A stretch of 64,000 nt of DNA from Achatina immaculata (Eukaryota > Mollusca > Gastropoda > Stylommatophora > Achatinidae): positions 26,812,927 to 26,876,926 of the forward strand of contig CM019713.1 of assembly GCA_009760885.1 (NCBI GenBank), in the 5' to 3' direction. A program made the translations under genes and the position numbers. Under the pieces are notes generated by a model. The model saw only the letters and a program-made list of their open reading frames with translations. It made no database searches and was not told the origin of the DNA. Shown piece after piece: positions 34,106 to 44,524 of this stretch (positions are counted from its first letter, which is position 1; the number at the start of each line of letters is the position of its first letter).

Positions 34106-34539
34106 TGATAGACATTACTGAAAAGATTAGACGTGTCATTCAGAACAGACAGCAGAGCGGCAACGTAAATGGTTAGGTGACTGTAATATCGCGGAAGATG
34201 AACATTCCGTGACAAAGAAGAATAGAAGAAAGGTGGCAAGTATGAGAAGGGAAAACAAAGTTGTGCTAAATAAGAAGAATATACACAAAGATGTGCAATA
34301 AGAGAAACACAGAAGAAAAATATATGGTACACAACATTTACAGCGTTTGGTCAGCCCTTTGGGTTTATTCCCAGCGAAAGAATCCGACTGGGCAGTTGAG
34401 GTTAATATTTTCTCCGTTTCTCGTTTCAAATAAACTATAAACTTAACTTGAAACTAAAATTTTCTTCTAACATTAGAAAACAGGGTGTACCAGCCTGTTT
34501 TTTTTTTTTTTGGGAAGGGGGAACAAAGATAAACGTCAG
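34106..34539. other. Non-coding stretch, nothing recognised
   Basis: A T run lies at about 34499-34511. Two minus frames (34072-34429) have no recognised motif. Confidence 0.5.
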
Positions 34540-34690
34540 TCATTTTATACATGTAGCAAGTGGAAAAATTGAAGGAAGAAGAGACAGAGGAAGGCAGAGA
34601 GAGAGAGAGAGAGAAAAGTCAGAGAGAGAGAGAGAGAGAGAAAAGTCAGAGAGAGAGAGAGAAAAGTCAGAGAGAGAGAGAGAGAGAGAG

Positions 34691-34734
<44 letters not shown>

Positions 34735-34856
34735 ACTGGATGGGCTGCCAGTGTGGCTAGGAAGAAAGCCACCGGCGGATCTCATAATCAAGTCTAAAGA
34801 CAGGGAATTGTAGGAGAGAAATGATCGCCTACGCCCCGCGGCACGGCACTTGAATG
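34540..34856 (+). mobile_element. LINE-D 3' end with a (GA)n expansion in its Arg-rich codons
   Basis: It reads ASGKIEGRRDRGRQRERE, then about 135 bp of (GA)n with GTCAGAGA interruptions (34598-34732), then KLLDGLPVWLGRKPPADLI and a family-like 3' end GCGGCACGGCACTTGAATG. In the 6.8-kb copy the same position is GKIEGRRSRGRPREMILDSL. The microsatellite thus grew from AGA/GAG-rich Arg-Glu codons. Confidence 0.82.
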
Positions 34857-35000
34857 AATGAATTTTGTACATGTCAAAGTTTTTTGCACTAGATATGGAA
34901 GAAAGCCACTGAAAATTAGTTTAATAATTTCTTCCCGGCACTCCACCCCCACCCCTTCCTCCTCGTCTATCTCACCCCATTCCACCCTCCTACTTTCTAA

Positions 35001-35218
35001 TTTTACGTCAGTGTTTCCCAACGTGGGGCGTACGCCCCACAGGGGACAATTCGAATATATTTTTATTATACTTTCTCAGAACTTGGTTGACTATTATGCT
35101 CTTGGGGGGGTGGGGGTGGGGGGAGAAAAAAAGGAAAGGGGGGGGGGTGGGGTCAAAATCTTCGAGGCGTTGAGTCGGGGCATGATTCAGAAAAAGTTCG
35201 GGAAACACTGTTTTAACT
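35001..35218. mobile_element. hAT-like MITE, 202 bp
   Basis: The element spans 35009-35210. Its ends are CAGTGTTTCCCAAC on the left and GTTCGGGAAACACTG on the right, inverted repeats of the CAGTG type typical of hAT transposons. The flanks are TTTTACGT (35001-35008) and TTTTAACT (35211-35218), a degenerate 8-bp target duplication with 6 of 8 matching. The interior has a palindromic GGGGCGTACGCCCC and two long G runs. There is no coding capacity. Activity would need a hAT transposase elsewhere. Confidence 0.78.
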
Positions 35219-35454
35219 GTCATCTATGTTACATGAATAAGGCTTAGAATTCCTAACGTAAATCAAGAAACAAAATTAAGAAAGTGACAGATTTTTAAAA
35301 CCGCCAATCGAATAAAAGCAAATAAGAGGAAAGACACAACTAAGACAGTTTTATTTACAAGAACATTTAGCAAATGAAACTCTAGAATGGGGATCAGAAC
35401 AGAGAGAAGTTGATAAGAAAGGCAGTATCAAACAAGGGGAAGTTGGTAGAGCTT

Positions 35455-35645
35455 TGTTCATAGGTCGGTAGAGCTTTGTTCATAGGTCGGTAGAGCTTTA
35501 TTCATAGGTCGGTAGAGCTTTGTTCATAGGTCGGTAGAGCTTTGTTCATAGGTCGGTAGAGCTTTGTTCATAGGTCGGTAGAGCTTTATTCATAGGTCGG
35601 TAGAGCTTTGTTCATAGGTCATTAGAGCTTTGTACATAGGTCATA
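35455..35645. repeat. 22-bp minisatellite, about 8.6 copies
   Basis: Units read GTCGGTAGAGCTTTGTTCAT plus AG. The last two units carry ATTAG or TATAA changes. Confidence 0.96.
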
Positions 35646-35717
35646 TAAACTCTTAACTAGCGACGTTCATCATCGGTCTTTTCTTTAACACAGTTATCGT
35701 CGATACAGGAAGAGATA

Positions 35718-35803
<86 letters not shown>

Positions 35804-35804
35804 C

Positions 35805-35835
<31 letters not shown>

Positions 35836-35836
35836 T
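35718..35836. repeat. (GATA)n microsatellite, about 29 units
   Basis: Nearly pure, with one GATC interruption near 35800. Confidence 0.98.
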
Positions 35837-35869
35837 GGTGGGAATAAATGTATGAAATAAGTCCTATCA

Positions 35870-36015
35870 GTGTTGTCCGAGTATATGGAATATAGCCCAA
35901 TCAATGTAGCACATGTACATATACTATAGCCAGATCTGTGTAGCAAGAGTATATGGAATATAGACAGATCAGTGTAACACATGTACATAGATTATAGCCA
36001 GATCTATGTAACACG
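35870..36015. repeat. 34-bp minisatellite, about 4 copies
   Basis: Units contain ATATAGCCAGATCTGTGTAG then CA plus a variable ATGTACATA or AGAGTATATGGA part, suggesting two alternating half-types. Confidence 0.85.
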
Positions 36016-36660
36016 AATGTATGGATAAGAAAAAAAAAAGAAGATCGTGCAAAAACACCAAGGTGGTGATTTTACATCAGAAGCACAGCATGACATCTTG
36101 CCAGACTTTGAAATATTCTCCGCAGAATCTAAATTGGAAAACAATTTTGTTTCCTGACTGTGAATCATGTGTTTTGATGTCTAAAAAGTTGGTTAAATTT
36201 ACGCGAAATACGAGGAAAAGACGTGATAAGATCAACCTTCAATCGCACGTTTCTCCTAGATCTCTCCTTTAATGTCGTGATCAGGAACTTTATCTCTGTA
36301 CAAAATTCTAGCAACATCGAATTAGGACAGCGAGGACGCGTCAGTTAGTCTGTCAGTAATTCCCTGGAACTGGAGAAGCCGATTTTCTTTTAAGAGGAGA
36401 GGGAATCATGGGATACGAAGATGTGCGAGAAAGCTGAGTTTGGAAGGAAAGATTTGACGACGACGACATCTAGTGTGGACGTGTATTAATAAACACTGAT
36501 TTTAATAATAATGCCCTGAGCTGGTAAACATGCCCTATTTAAAAAAAATTTCTCTATCGTTATCGTCAAGATTATATGCCTGTTTTTAGTAATATCTTTC
36601 TCGAATGTGTTTACATGTAAGTAGATCATGCAAAAGTTTATTTTTTTTAAGCAAGTGTGC
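36016..36660. other. Non-coding stretch, nothing recognised
   Basis: An 83-codon frame at 36021-36272 shows no recognised motif. Confidence 0.5.
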
Positions 36661-36663
36661 TTT

Positions 36664-36970
36664 GCCTGTTTATATGCTGTCATTATTATGTTTAGGCTGT
36701 TTATATGTCCTCGTGATTGTGTTTATGCTGTTTATATGTCGTTTTGATTGCGTCTAGGCTGTTTATATGTCGTCGTGATTGTGTTTATGCTGTTTAAAAT
36801 GTTAGCATGATTGTGTTTAGGCCGTTTATATGTCATCATGGTTGTGTTTAAAAGGTAAAGGTAAAGGTAATCCTGTCGTGCCTTGGTGTTGTGTTTAGGC
36901 TGTTTATATGTCATCATGGTTGTGTCTATGTTGTTTATATTGTCATCATGATTGTGTTTAGGCTGTTTAT
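36664..36970. repeat. 31-33-bp minisatellite, about 8 copies, interrupted
   Basis: Units contain GTTTAGGCTGTTTATATGTC plus a variable CATGATTGT. About 40 bp starting AAAGGTAAAGGTAAAGG interrupts the array at 36850-36890. Confidence 0.9.
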
Positions 36971-36974
36971 GTGC

Positions 36975-37345
36975 CGTTTGTCTTCAGTTCGATCCATCGC
37001 ATGGCCTTCCAATAGGTTTTTATCTGAAACAACACCCAAAACTGATCTGCTCTTTCATTTCTCCTGACGCCTGCGTGGCCTGGTACACAGAGGAAGGCTA
37101 GTCGATGAATCTATGACGTCTGCAGGAGAGATTCACGTCACTCATGCCTTAGACATCCTGCTTGAACTTTCCTTAGCATGTTCAGCGAATCACTCAGGAT
37201 GTGCACTTGAGCGTAATCACGTGTCCTTACCTCGCTGAGAGCTTTTGTCACAGCCATGGTTTCCGTTATGAGGCCCCTTGTTGTTACGGCAACAGCACCA
37301 TTGGCTTCCTAATGATTGACTTCTTGGACTTTCTCTGTTATGTCT
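36975..37345 (-). pseudogene. RNase H domain remnant of a LINE
   Basis: On the minus strand one frame reads GLITETMAVTKALSEVRTRD, then VHILSDSLNMLRKVQAGCLR, and further on CVPGHAGVRRNE. The SDS and PGHAGxxxNE motifs are diagnostic of the RNase H domain carried by some I/Jockey-like LINEs. A stop and frame changes are present. It resembles the 22.9-kb remnant in order but not closely in sequence. The plus-strand 88-codon frame here is a shadow. Confidence 0.75.
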
Positions 37346-37594
37346 CGCGAGAAGAGATGAGTACTCCTGGACATACGGAGTTCACAATAAATGAGCAGGA
37401 CAAAGAGTGTGATACAATAAATTTGAAACACGGTAAGGTTTTCACTACTTTCTTGCTTATAAATTAAAGAAATAGATGCCACATGTCGACGGTATTTTGA
37501 AAGACTTAATCAGGTCGAGGCTGGGTTTCTCTCTTCTCCTCTTCACCAGTTATGACTCGGGTGAAAGTGTCACGTTCTTGGAGCATGGTGACTT

Positions 37595-37715
37595 CCCTTT
37601 CAGCCAATGACTGAACGATTGAATGATTGAACGAGTGAATGACTGGCCGACCGACTGAACTTTATTTGCAAAGGCTGAAGAATTGTGCACCCAGGCCCCT
37701 CAGACATTCTGCCGT
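37595..37715 (-). mobile_element. LINE-F 3'-tail fragment, leading into a 40-bp array
   Basis: A tetranucleotide-like tail of GAATGA/GAACGA units (about 37595-37665) is followed by GAAGAATTGTGCACCCAGGC and CCCTCAGACATTCTGCCG, the diverged LINE-F core. At 37692 this passes directly into the 40-bp array. Confidence 0.82.
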
Positions 37716-37905
37716 TTATCATACAACTTTCTCTCTATTCCAGACATTCTGCCGTTTATCATACAACTTTCTCTCTATTCCAGACATTCTGCCGTTTATC
37801 ATATAACTTTCTCTCTATTCCAGGCATTCTGCTGTTTATAATACAACTTTCTCTCTATTCCAGGCATTCTGCCGTTTATCATACAACTTTCTCTCTATTC
37901 CAGAC
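37692..37905. repeat. 40-bp minisatellite derived from the LINE-F tail, about 5.4 copies
   Basis: Units read CAGACATTCTGCCGTTTATC then ATACAACTTTCTCTCTATTC. In the unexpanded copy at 63761 the 8-mer GACATTCT occurs at 63812 and 63852, exactly 40 bp apart, and bounds the same intervening sequence. Confidence 0.95.
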
Positions 37906-38598
37906 AATCTGCGTCATATATTACAAATACTCTATCAACATAACAAATACGATAAGATTATAATAACAAAACTAAAATAACAAAGTTTTGTATGCAGTGT
38001 AATCCAGCTTGGTCCATCGTGTAGGAGGATATTCTTCAATGTGGATTCTGCTTTACTGAAAACAATGTTCGCAACCATTTCTACAACTTACTCGGCTTTT
38101 AGGCAACGGCAGCATTAAAAGAACTCATTGCCTTTAGTCAAAGAAGCCGCATCCCCCCCCCCCCCCCCCGCTGTAGATTCGGCCCAAAACGTCAAAGGGA
38201 GGTTGGTATGAAAACAGGATACAACGCACAGATCGGTTACACAAAATGACGGAGATGAAGAAAGAAAGAAAAGGAAGGTATATATTACGTCTTTACGGCC
38301 TCTTTGTCTCCACGTGGTCGTTAGGAGGGCAGAAAAGTCCTTCACATGTTCGCGAAGCTATGATGACTCTTATCTTATGTTCAGATTCGGTGCTCCTGCT
38401 AGCCATTTCCTCCTCGAGTTTCCTTGTATTGGAAAGCCAGACTTCCATCTTTAGATCTTTGATGACGGGTATATGATGGTGAGATAGCCTGTTGGGAGTA
38501 ATTTATATTTTTCTACATTTATAGGTGTAAGGTGTTGGATGTTGTTGTGTTTGTTTCTGGTTTCCTTAAATGTGAGACTGGCATCTTTTCGCGCTATC
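37906..38598. other. Non-coding stretch with a C run
   Basis: A run of about 16 C lies at 38154-38169. Two short overlapping frames (38115-38476) have no recognised motif. Confidence 0.5.
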
Positions 38599-38599
38599 G

Positions 38600-38705
38600 C
38601 GGGCTCTTCGTGTGACAGCTTATCTTGGGAGCTTAGCGTGCCAGCTTATCATGGGAGCTTAGTGTGACAGCTTATCTTGGGCGCTTCATATGACAGCTTA
38701 TCATG
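38600..38705. repeat. 26-29-bp short tandem repeat, about 4 copies
   Basis: Units contain GACAGCTTATCTTGGGAGC, with variable ends such as TTAGTGT and TTCATAT. Confidence 0.88.
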
Positions 38706-38767
38706 GCCACTTCTTATTATAGCTAATCATCATTCTCTTGGAATTGTCTCTTCTTTCGTGTATTTGA

Positions 38768-39120
38768 TATTGTGTGCTAGTCTATTTGTAACAAAGCTTG
38801 TGTGCTAGTCTATTTGTAGCAAAACTTGTGTGCTAGCCTATTTATATCAAAGCTTGTGTGCTAGCCTATTTATAGCAAAGCTTGTGTGCTAGTCTATTTG
38901 TAGCAAAGCTTGTGTGCTTGCCTATTTATAGCAAAACGTGTGTGCTAGTCTATTTGTAGCAAAGCTGGTGTGCTAGCCTATTTATAGCATGGCTTGTGTG
39001 CTAGTCTATTTGTAGCAAAGCGTGTGTGCTAGCCTATTTATAGCAAAGCTTGTGTGCTAGTCTATTTGTAGCAAAGCTTGTGTGCTAGCCTATTTATAGC
39101 AAAGCTTGAGTGCTAGCCTA
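38768..39120. repeat. 28-bp minisatellite, about 12.6 copies, alternating subtypes
   Basis: Units alternate between CTAGTCTATTTGTAGCAAAG and CTAGCCTATTTATAGCAAAG (each followed by CTTGTGTG), so much of the array has a 56-bp higher-order period. Confidence 0.95.
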
Positions 39121-40170
39121 ATGTATTAATGAAATACGGTTTCATGCTGGAATGCAAGCTTCCATTATTAAAATGTCACCACCACCACCACCACCACCAC
39201 CATCATTATCATCATCATGTTTAGCCACAGTGGATCTTTGTGCCTTTGCCGTGTCTCCTAATGTTTGAGACATACAAGCTGCTATTTGACCATCATTTGT
39301 CTTTATTTTTTATCTACCTCTTGCCCTTTTATTTTACCTGTTTTTGCAAATTTGACGTGTTTATCCCTCGCTAACTCGCATTACTCTAACAAAGCACATT
39401 AAATTCTACGAAGCTTCTCGCCATTTCCACTGATAATCTTTCTCCACAAGACATACATTATTTTTTTATGTAGCTCCACCCTTTTATGTTTTTTTGTTTG
39501 TCTCTTGGTAACTTTTTTGCACGTTTCTTTACAACAGAGCGTGATCGCGCTGTAACTGCGATGTTGTTTCCTCGAAAATATGGAATTGTCTCATTATACG
39601 GGAAACTGTATTCATCCATCCACATTTTCCTCTTTGTTTCTGGCGTCATACTTTCCTTTGTCACGTTTTTAAGATACAATGTAATTTTATCATGATTATG
39701 TGTTTTCCTGACATATATTCGTGAATGGTTTTTTTTTACAAGTTAATTATTATACCTTTCAACTGGACAACGTATTTCCTGTCGTTTTTGGTCATGACCC
39801 GTTTTATATTTAATGATGTTACAGAATGCGTTATTGATTTTCTGTACTTAATTGAGGCTTGTATGTTACAGTTTTACTTAAAAAAACTGAAAGAAAGGTT
39901 TAATAACTACACTTTTAGGCCCAAGTTTTCCTCAAGGAACAATAACCCCATCACAGATAATACGCTCCAGCGAAATAAGCTCAATTATTGTAAGAGCGGG
40001 TAAAGCCATTTTTTTTTGGTTTTCGTCTGAAGCGAACAAAGAAAGAGGAAGGGAGGAGTGCCACCACAGGGTAATAAATAATAAGATAAAAAAAGGGAAC
40101 ATTTACTATAATACAACAGTGCTTCCCAAACTGTGGTTGTTGTATTACCAGTGGTAAAGGAGAAGTTTTC
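39121..40170. other. Non-coding stretch with (CAC)n(CAT)n; possible hAT end
   Basis: (CAC)n and (CAT)n lie at about 39178-39215. CAGTGCTTCCCAAACTGTGG at about 40117 looks like one hAT inverted-repeat end, but no partner end was found. The remainder is featureless. Confidence 0.5.
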
Positions 40171-40174
40171 AGGT

Positions 40175-40310
40175 GGCTAGAAGAACCGAACCATGGTATG
40201 CCTTGGAGACACTTCGGAGACTTGGTTTCGGTGAACACGGTTTTCTTGACTTGACAGTTACTCTCCGGAGATATAGTTTAGATGCCCACATTTTTCTTGA
40301 CCTGACAGCT
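40175..40310. repeat. 51-bp minisatellite, left part
   Basis: Two to three diverged units contain TTTTTCTTGACCTGACAG and CTTCGGAGA. It stops at the LINE-A copy and resumes at 41389. Confidence 0.9.
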
Positions 40311-41388
40311 CATTCATTCATTTGCATGTCCCTTGCAGAACTTTGCCTCCCTAACAGCACTCCTGTAGGCCTCTCGGTTGTGAGCAAGATGGCCTGCTGC
40401 TGCTGCGTCCATTTGCAGATCGTCAACGATGTCTTGCAGCCATCTTCGTTTTGGTCTTCCTCTTTTTCTTTTTCCCATTATGTATCCTTCCAATATGGTC
40501 TTCTCTAAATTATCATGACGTTTAATGTGTCCAAAATATTTAAGTTTTCTCTCTTTAATCCTCTTTACTAGCCAGCTTTTTTCAATATTAAGTTCATGTA
40601 GTATGGATATATTTGTTCTTTTTTGTGTCCACGATATTTGGAGAACTCTTCTGTAGCATTTACATTCAAAGGCATTTATGTGTTTCTCAGCTGTTTTGTT
40701 AAGTGTCCAGGTCTCACAGGCATATGTTGCAATGGGAAAGATGCATGACCTTAAAAATCTTATTTTTGTAGTTCTGTCTGCTCCTCTCCACAGATTCTTT
40801 ATTTGTTTTACTTTCTGAAGAGCAAAAGATGTCCTCCTTTTAATTTCCCTCATTGTATCTCCATTATTAGTTAGCAGTGATCCAAGATATTCAAAACTCT
40901 CCACTTCTTCCAATTTTTCCTCATTGATATATATTTCAGCTGCTTTGCTTGTTTTGTCAGTTGTCATCAATTTAGTTTTCTTCGCATTAAGATAGAGGTT
41001 CTGCTCTTCGCTGTTCTTACGGACTGACATAATTAGTTTTTCCATTCCTTTTTGTGTTGTGGATAGTAACACTGTGTCATCAGCATATCTAATCTCTGGT
41101 ATTTCATAACCTCCAATTGTTATGGCATCGTAATATTCTTTGTCTACATCTTCTCTAACATTCCTCATTATATTTTCAGTATACAAGTTAAATAAGTAGT
41201 GTGACAATATACACCCCTGACGGACCCCTTGTTTTATGTCAAACCAAGTTGTTGTTTCACCATTTATTCTTACTGCTGCTTGTTGATCTAGATACAGCAG
41301 TGATGTTAATTGTATCAAATGTGTTGGAAATCCCATTTTTTCCATTATTTCCCAAAGTTTCTGGTGTTGTACACAATCAAATGCCTTT
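40311..41388 (-). mobile_element. LINE-A, best copy, inserted in the 51-bp array
   Basis: A 5'-truncated element of 1078 bp with an 8-bp target-site duplication TGACAGCT (40303-40310 and 41388-41395, sharing one ambiguous base at the 5' junction). The tail is (TGAA)n on the minus strand. Removing it restores CTTGACCTGACAGCTACACT, a normal array unit. The 5' end falls in the KAFD codons of RT motif A. Confidence 0.94.
40314..41388 (-). pseudogene. LINE-A reverse transcriptase C-terminal two thirds, open frame of about 357 codons
   Basis: The minus frame begins within KAFDCVQHQKLWEIMEKMG. From the first internal Met (41345) it shows motif B QGVRQGCILSHY (residues 39-50), catalytic box YADD (87-90), YLNAKKTKLM, the thumb-side FEYLGSLL, ACETWTLNKTAEKHINAFEC, YFGHIKRHDNLEKTILEGYI, GKRKRGRPKRRW and the terminal GHANE. 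This resembles the C-terminal part of RTE-like endonuclease/RT proteins, which copy their own RNA at a nicked target. The first catalytic Asp, the fingers and the endonuclease are absent, so it is inactive alone. The frame is uninterrupted, indicating a young insertion. Confidence 0.92.
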
Positions 41389-41860
41389 GACAGCTACACT
41401 TCGGAATATGGATTTGGTCCCTATATTTTTCTTGACCTGACAGCTACACTTCGGAAATATGGTTTTAGTGCCCACATTTTTCTTGACCTGACGGCTACCC
41501 TTCGATAATATAGTTTGGTGCTTACATTTTTCTTGACCTGACGGCTACACTTAGGAAATATGTTTTTGGTGCCCACATTTTTCTTGACCTGACCGCTACA
41601 CTTTGGAGATGTGGATTTGGTGCCCAAATATTTCTTGACGTGACAACTACACTTCGGATATATAGATTTAGTGCCCAAATATTTCTTGACCTAACAGCTA
41701 CAATTTGGAGATATAGATTTGGTGCCGAAATATTTCTTGACATGACAGCTACAGTTTGGAGATATAGATTTGGTGCCCAAATATTTTTTGACCTGACAGC
41801 TACACTTCGGAGATATGGTTTTGATGCCCACATTTTCCTTGACCTGGTGGCTTCACGACG
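41389..41860. repeat. 51-bp minisatellite, right part, about 9 copies
   Basis: Units read TGACAGCTACACTTCGGAGA, TATGGTTTTGGTGCCCACAT, TTTTCTTGACC. The period is 17 codons, so frames on both strands look repetitive. Confidence 0.95.
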
Positions 41861-41930
41861 GAGTGAGGATGTCGGTATCACTTCTGGGCGTCTTTCTTTC
41901 CTCTGATCCAGGAGTCAGGTACTCAGTTCT

Positions 41931-42100
41931 TCAGCTGAGGACTGAGGCTCCTACGGCTGTTCTTGAGCTGAGGACTGAGGCTCCTACGGCTGTTCTTGAG
42001 CTGAGGACTGAGGCTCCTACGGCTGTTCTTCAGCTGGGGACTGAGGCTCCTACGGCTGTTCTTCAGCTGAAGACTGAGGTTCCTACGGCTGGACTTGAGC
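41931..42100. repeat. 33-bp minisatellite, about 5 copies
   Basis: Units read GAGCTGAGGACTGAGGCTCC then TACGGCTGTTCTT. The period is 11 codons. Confidence 0.95.
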
Positions 42101-42320
42101 CACCGACCGAGCTGTGAAAGGAACGTGCACTAACTGTTATGCTTATTCATGCGTTTCAAGCGATACGCAAACGTTAACTCACCGTATGTTAACTTTTTTT
42201 TAGCGAATTCTGCCTTAAATAAACTCTGGTCACTGTCCAGAAGGTTTTCTTTACCCGACCATGATTGTTTGTGATACACTCAAGAAGCGACCAAGTTATA
42301 ATCTTCCGACTGAGAACAGG

Positions 42321-44462
42321 ACATTGTAGGCTGAGACACCAACTATACCACAGGCTAAGACAGCATCTATACCACAGGCTGAGACACATTTTATACTACA
42401 GGCTGACATCATCTATATCACAGGCTGAGGCACCATCTATACCACAAGTTGAGACACCATCTATACCACAGGCTGAGACACCATCTATACCACAAGTTGA
42501 GACACCATCTATACGACAGGCTGAGACATCATCTATACCACAAGTTGAGACATCATCTATATCACAGGCTGAGGCACCATCTATACCACAAGTTGAGACA
42601 TCATCTATACGACAGGCTGAGACACCATCTATACCACAAGTTGAAACACCATCTATACCACAGGCTGAGACACCATCTATACCACAGCCTGAGACACCAT
42701 CTATATGACAGGCTGAGACACCATCTATACCACAGGCTGAGACACCATCTATACCACAGGCTGAGACACCATCTATACGAAAGGCTGAGACACCATCTAT
42801 ACGACAGGCTGAGACACCATCTATACCACAAGTTGAGACACCATCTATACCACAGCCTGAGACACCATCTATACCACAGCCTGAGACACCATCTATACTA
42901 CAAGTTGAGACACCATCTATACCACAAGTTGAGACACCATCTATAACACAGGCTGAGACACCATCTATACCACAGCCTGAGACACCATCTATACTACAAG
43001 TTGAGACACCATTTATATCACAAGTTGAGACACCATCTATACTACAAGTTGAGACACCATCTATACTATAAGTTGAGACACCATCTATACCACAGCCTGA
43101 GACACCATCTATACTAAAAGTTGAGACACCATCTATACCACAGCCTGAGACACCATCTATACTACAAGTTGAGACACTATCTATACCACAGCCTGAGACA
43201 CCATCTATACTACAGGCTGAGACACCATCTATGCTACAAGTTGAGACACCATGTATACCAGAAGTTGAGACACCATCTATGCTACAAGTTGAGACGCTAT
43301 CTATACCACTGACTGAGACATCATCTATATCACAGCCTGAGACACCGTCTATACTACAAGTTGAGACACCATCTATATCACAGCCTGAGACACCGTCTAT
43401 ACTACAAGTTGAGACATCATCTATATCACAGGCTGAGGCACCATCTATACCACAGGCTGAGACACCATCTATATGACAGGCTGAGACATCATCTATATCA
43501 CAGGCTGAGGCACCATCTATACCACAGGCTGAGACACCATCTATATGACAGGCTGAGACACCATCTATATCACAGGCTGAGGCACCATCTATACCACAGG
43601 CTGAGACATCATCTATATCACAGGCTGAGAAACTATCTATACCACTGACTGAGACATCATCTATACGACAGGCTGAGACACATTTTATACTACAGGCTGA
43701 CATCATCTATATCACAGGCTGAGGCACCATCTATACCACAGGCTGAGACATCATATATACCACAAGTTGAGACACCATCTATACGAAAGGCTGAGACACC
43801 ATCTATACGAAAGGCTGAGACACCATCTATACTACAAGTTGAGACATCATCTATATCACAGCCTGAGACACCGTCTATACTACAAGTCGAGACACAATCT
43901 ATATCACAGCCTGAGACACCATCTATATGACAGGCTGAGACACCATCTATACCACAGCCTGAGACACCATCTATACTACAGGCTGAGACACCATGTATAC
44001 CAGAAGTTGAGACACCATCTATACCAGAAGTTGAGACATCATCTATACCACAAGTTGAGACACCATCTATACTACAAGTTGAGACACCATCTATACCACA
44101 AGTTGAGACATCATCTATACGACAGGCTGAGACACATTTTATACTACAGGCTGAGACACATTTTATACTACAGGCTGAGACACCAACTATACCACAGGCT
44201 AAGACAGCATCTATACCACAGGCTGAGACACATTTTATACTACAGGCTGACATCATCTATATCACAGGCTGAGACACCATCTATACCACAAGTTGAGACA
44301 CCATCTATACCACAGGCTGAGACACCATCTATACCACAAGTTGAGACACCATCTATATCACAGGCTGAGAAACTATCTATACAACAGGCTGAGACACCAT
44401 CTATACCACAAGTTGAGACACCATCTATACCACAGGCTGAGAAACTATCTATACCACAGGCT
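42321..44462. repeat. 24-bp satellite, about 2.1 kb and nearly 90 copies
   Basis: Units read GACACCATCTATACCACAGG plus CTGA, with many variants (CAAGTT for CAGGCT, CATCAT for CACCAT, ACGA, ACTA). Eight-codon periodicity keeps the minus strand open for 436 codons at 42396-43706 and plus frames open for up to 345 codons. A distinctive block with ACATTTTATACTACAGGCTG followed by ACATCATCTATATCACAGGC occurs three times (near 42384, 43677 and 44228), showing larger internal duplications. Confidence 0.97.
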
Positions 44463-44524
44463 GTGAGTTGGCCCAACAAACCTACGTGCCTGCAGGTCGT
44501 CCAGAAATGGCAACACTACACAAC

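Noticed and set aside
40117..40170. A hAT element starting CAGTGCTTCCCAAACTGTGG
   Set aside because: Only one end was found; no inverted partner or target duplication could be identified.
42396..43706. 436-codon minus-strand frame of 8-residue repeats as a repetitive protein gene
   Set aside because: It is exactly explained by the 24-bp period, is open on both strands, and has no non-repetitive domain, signal peptide or splice context.
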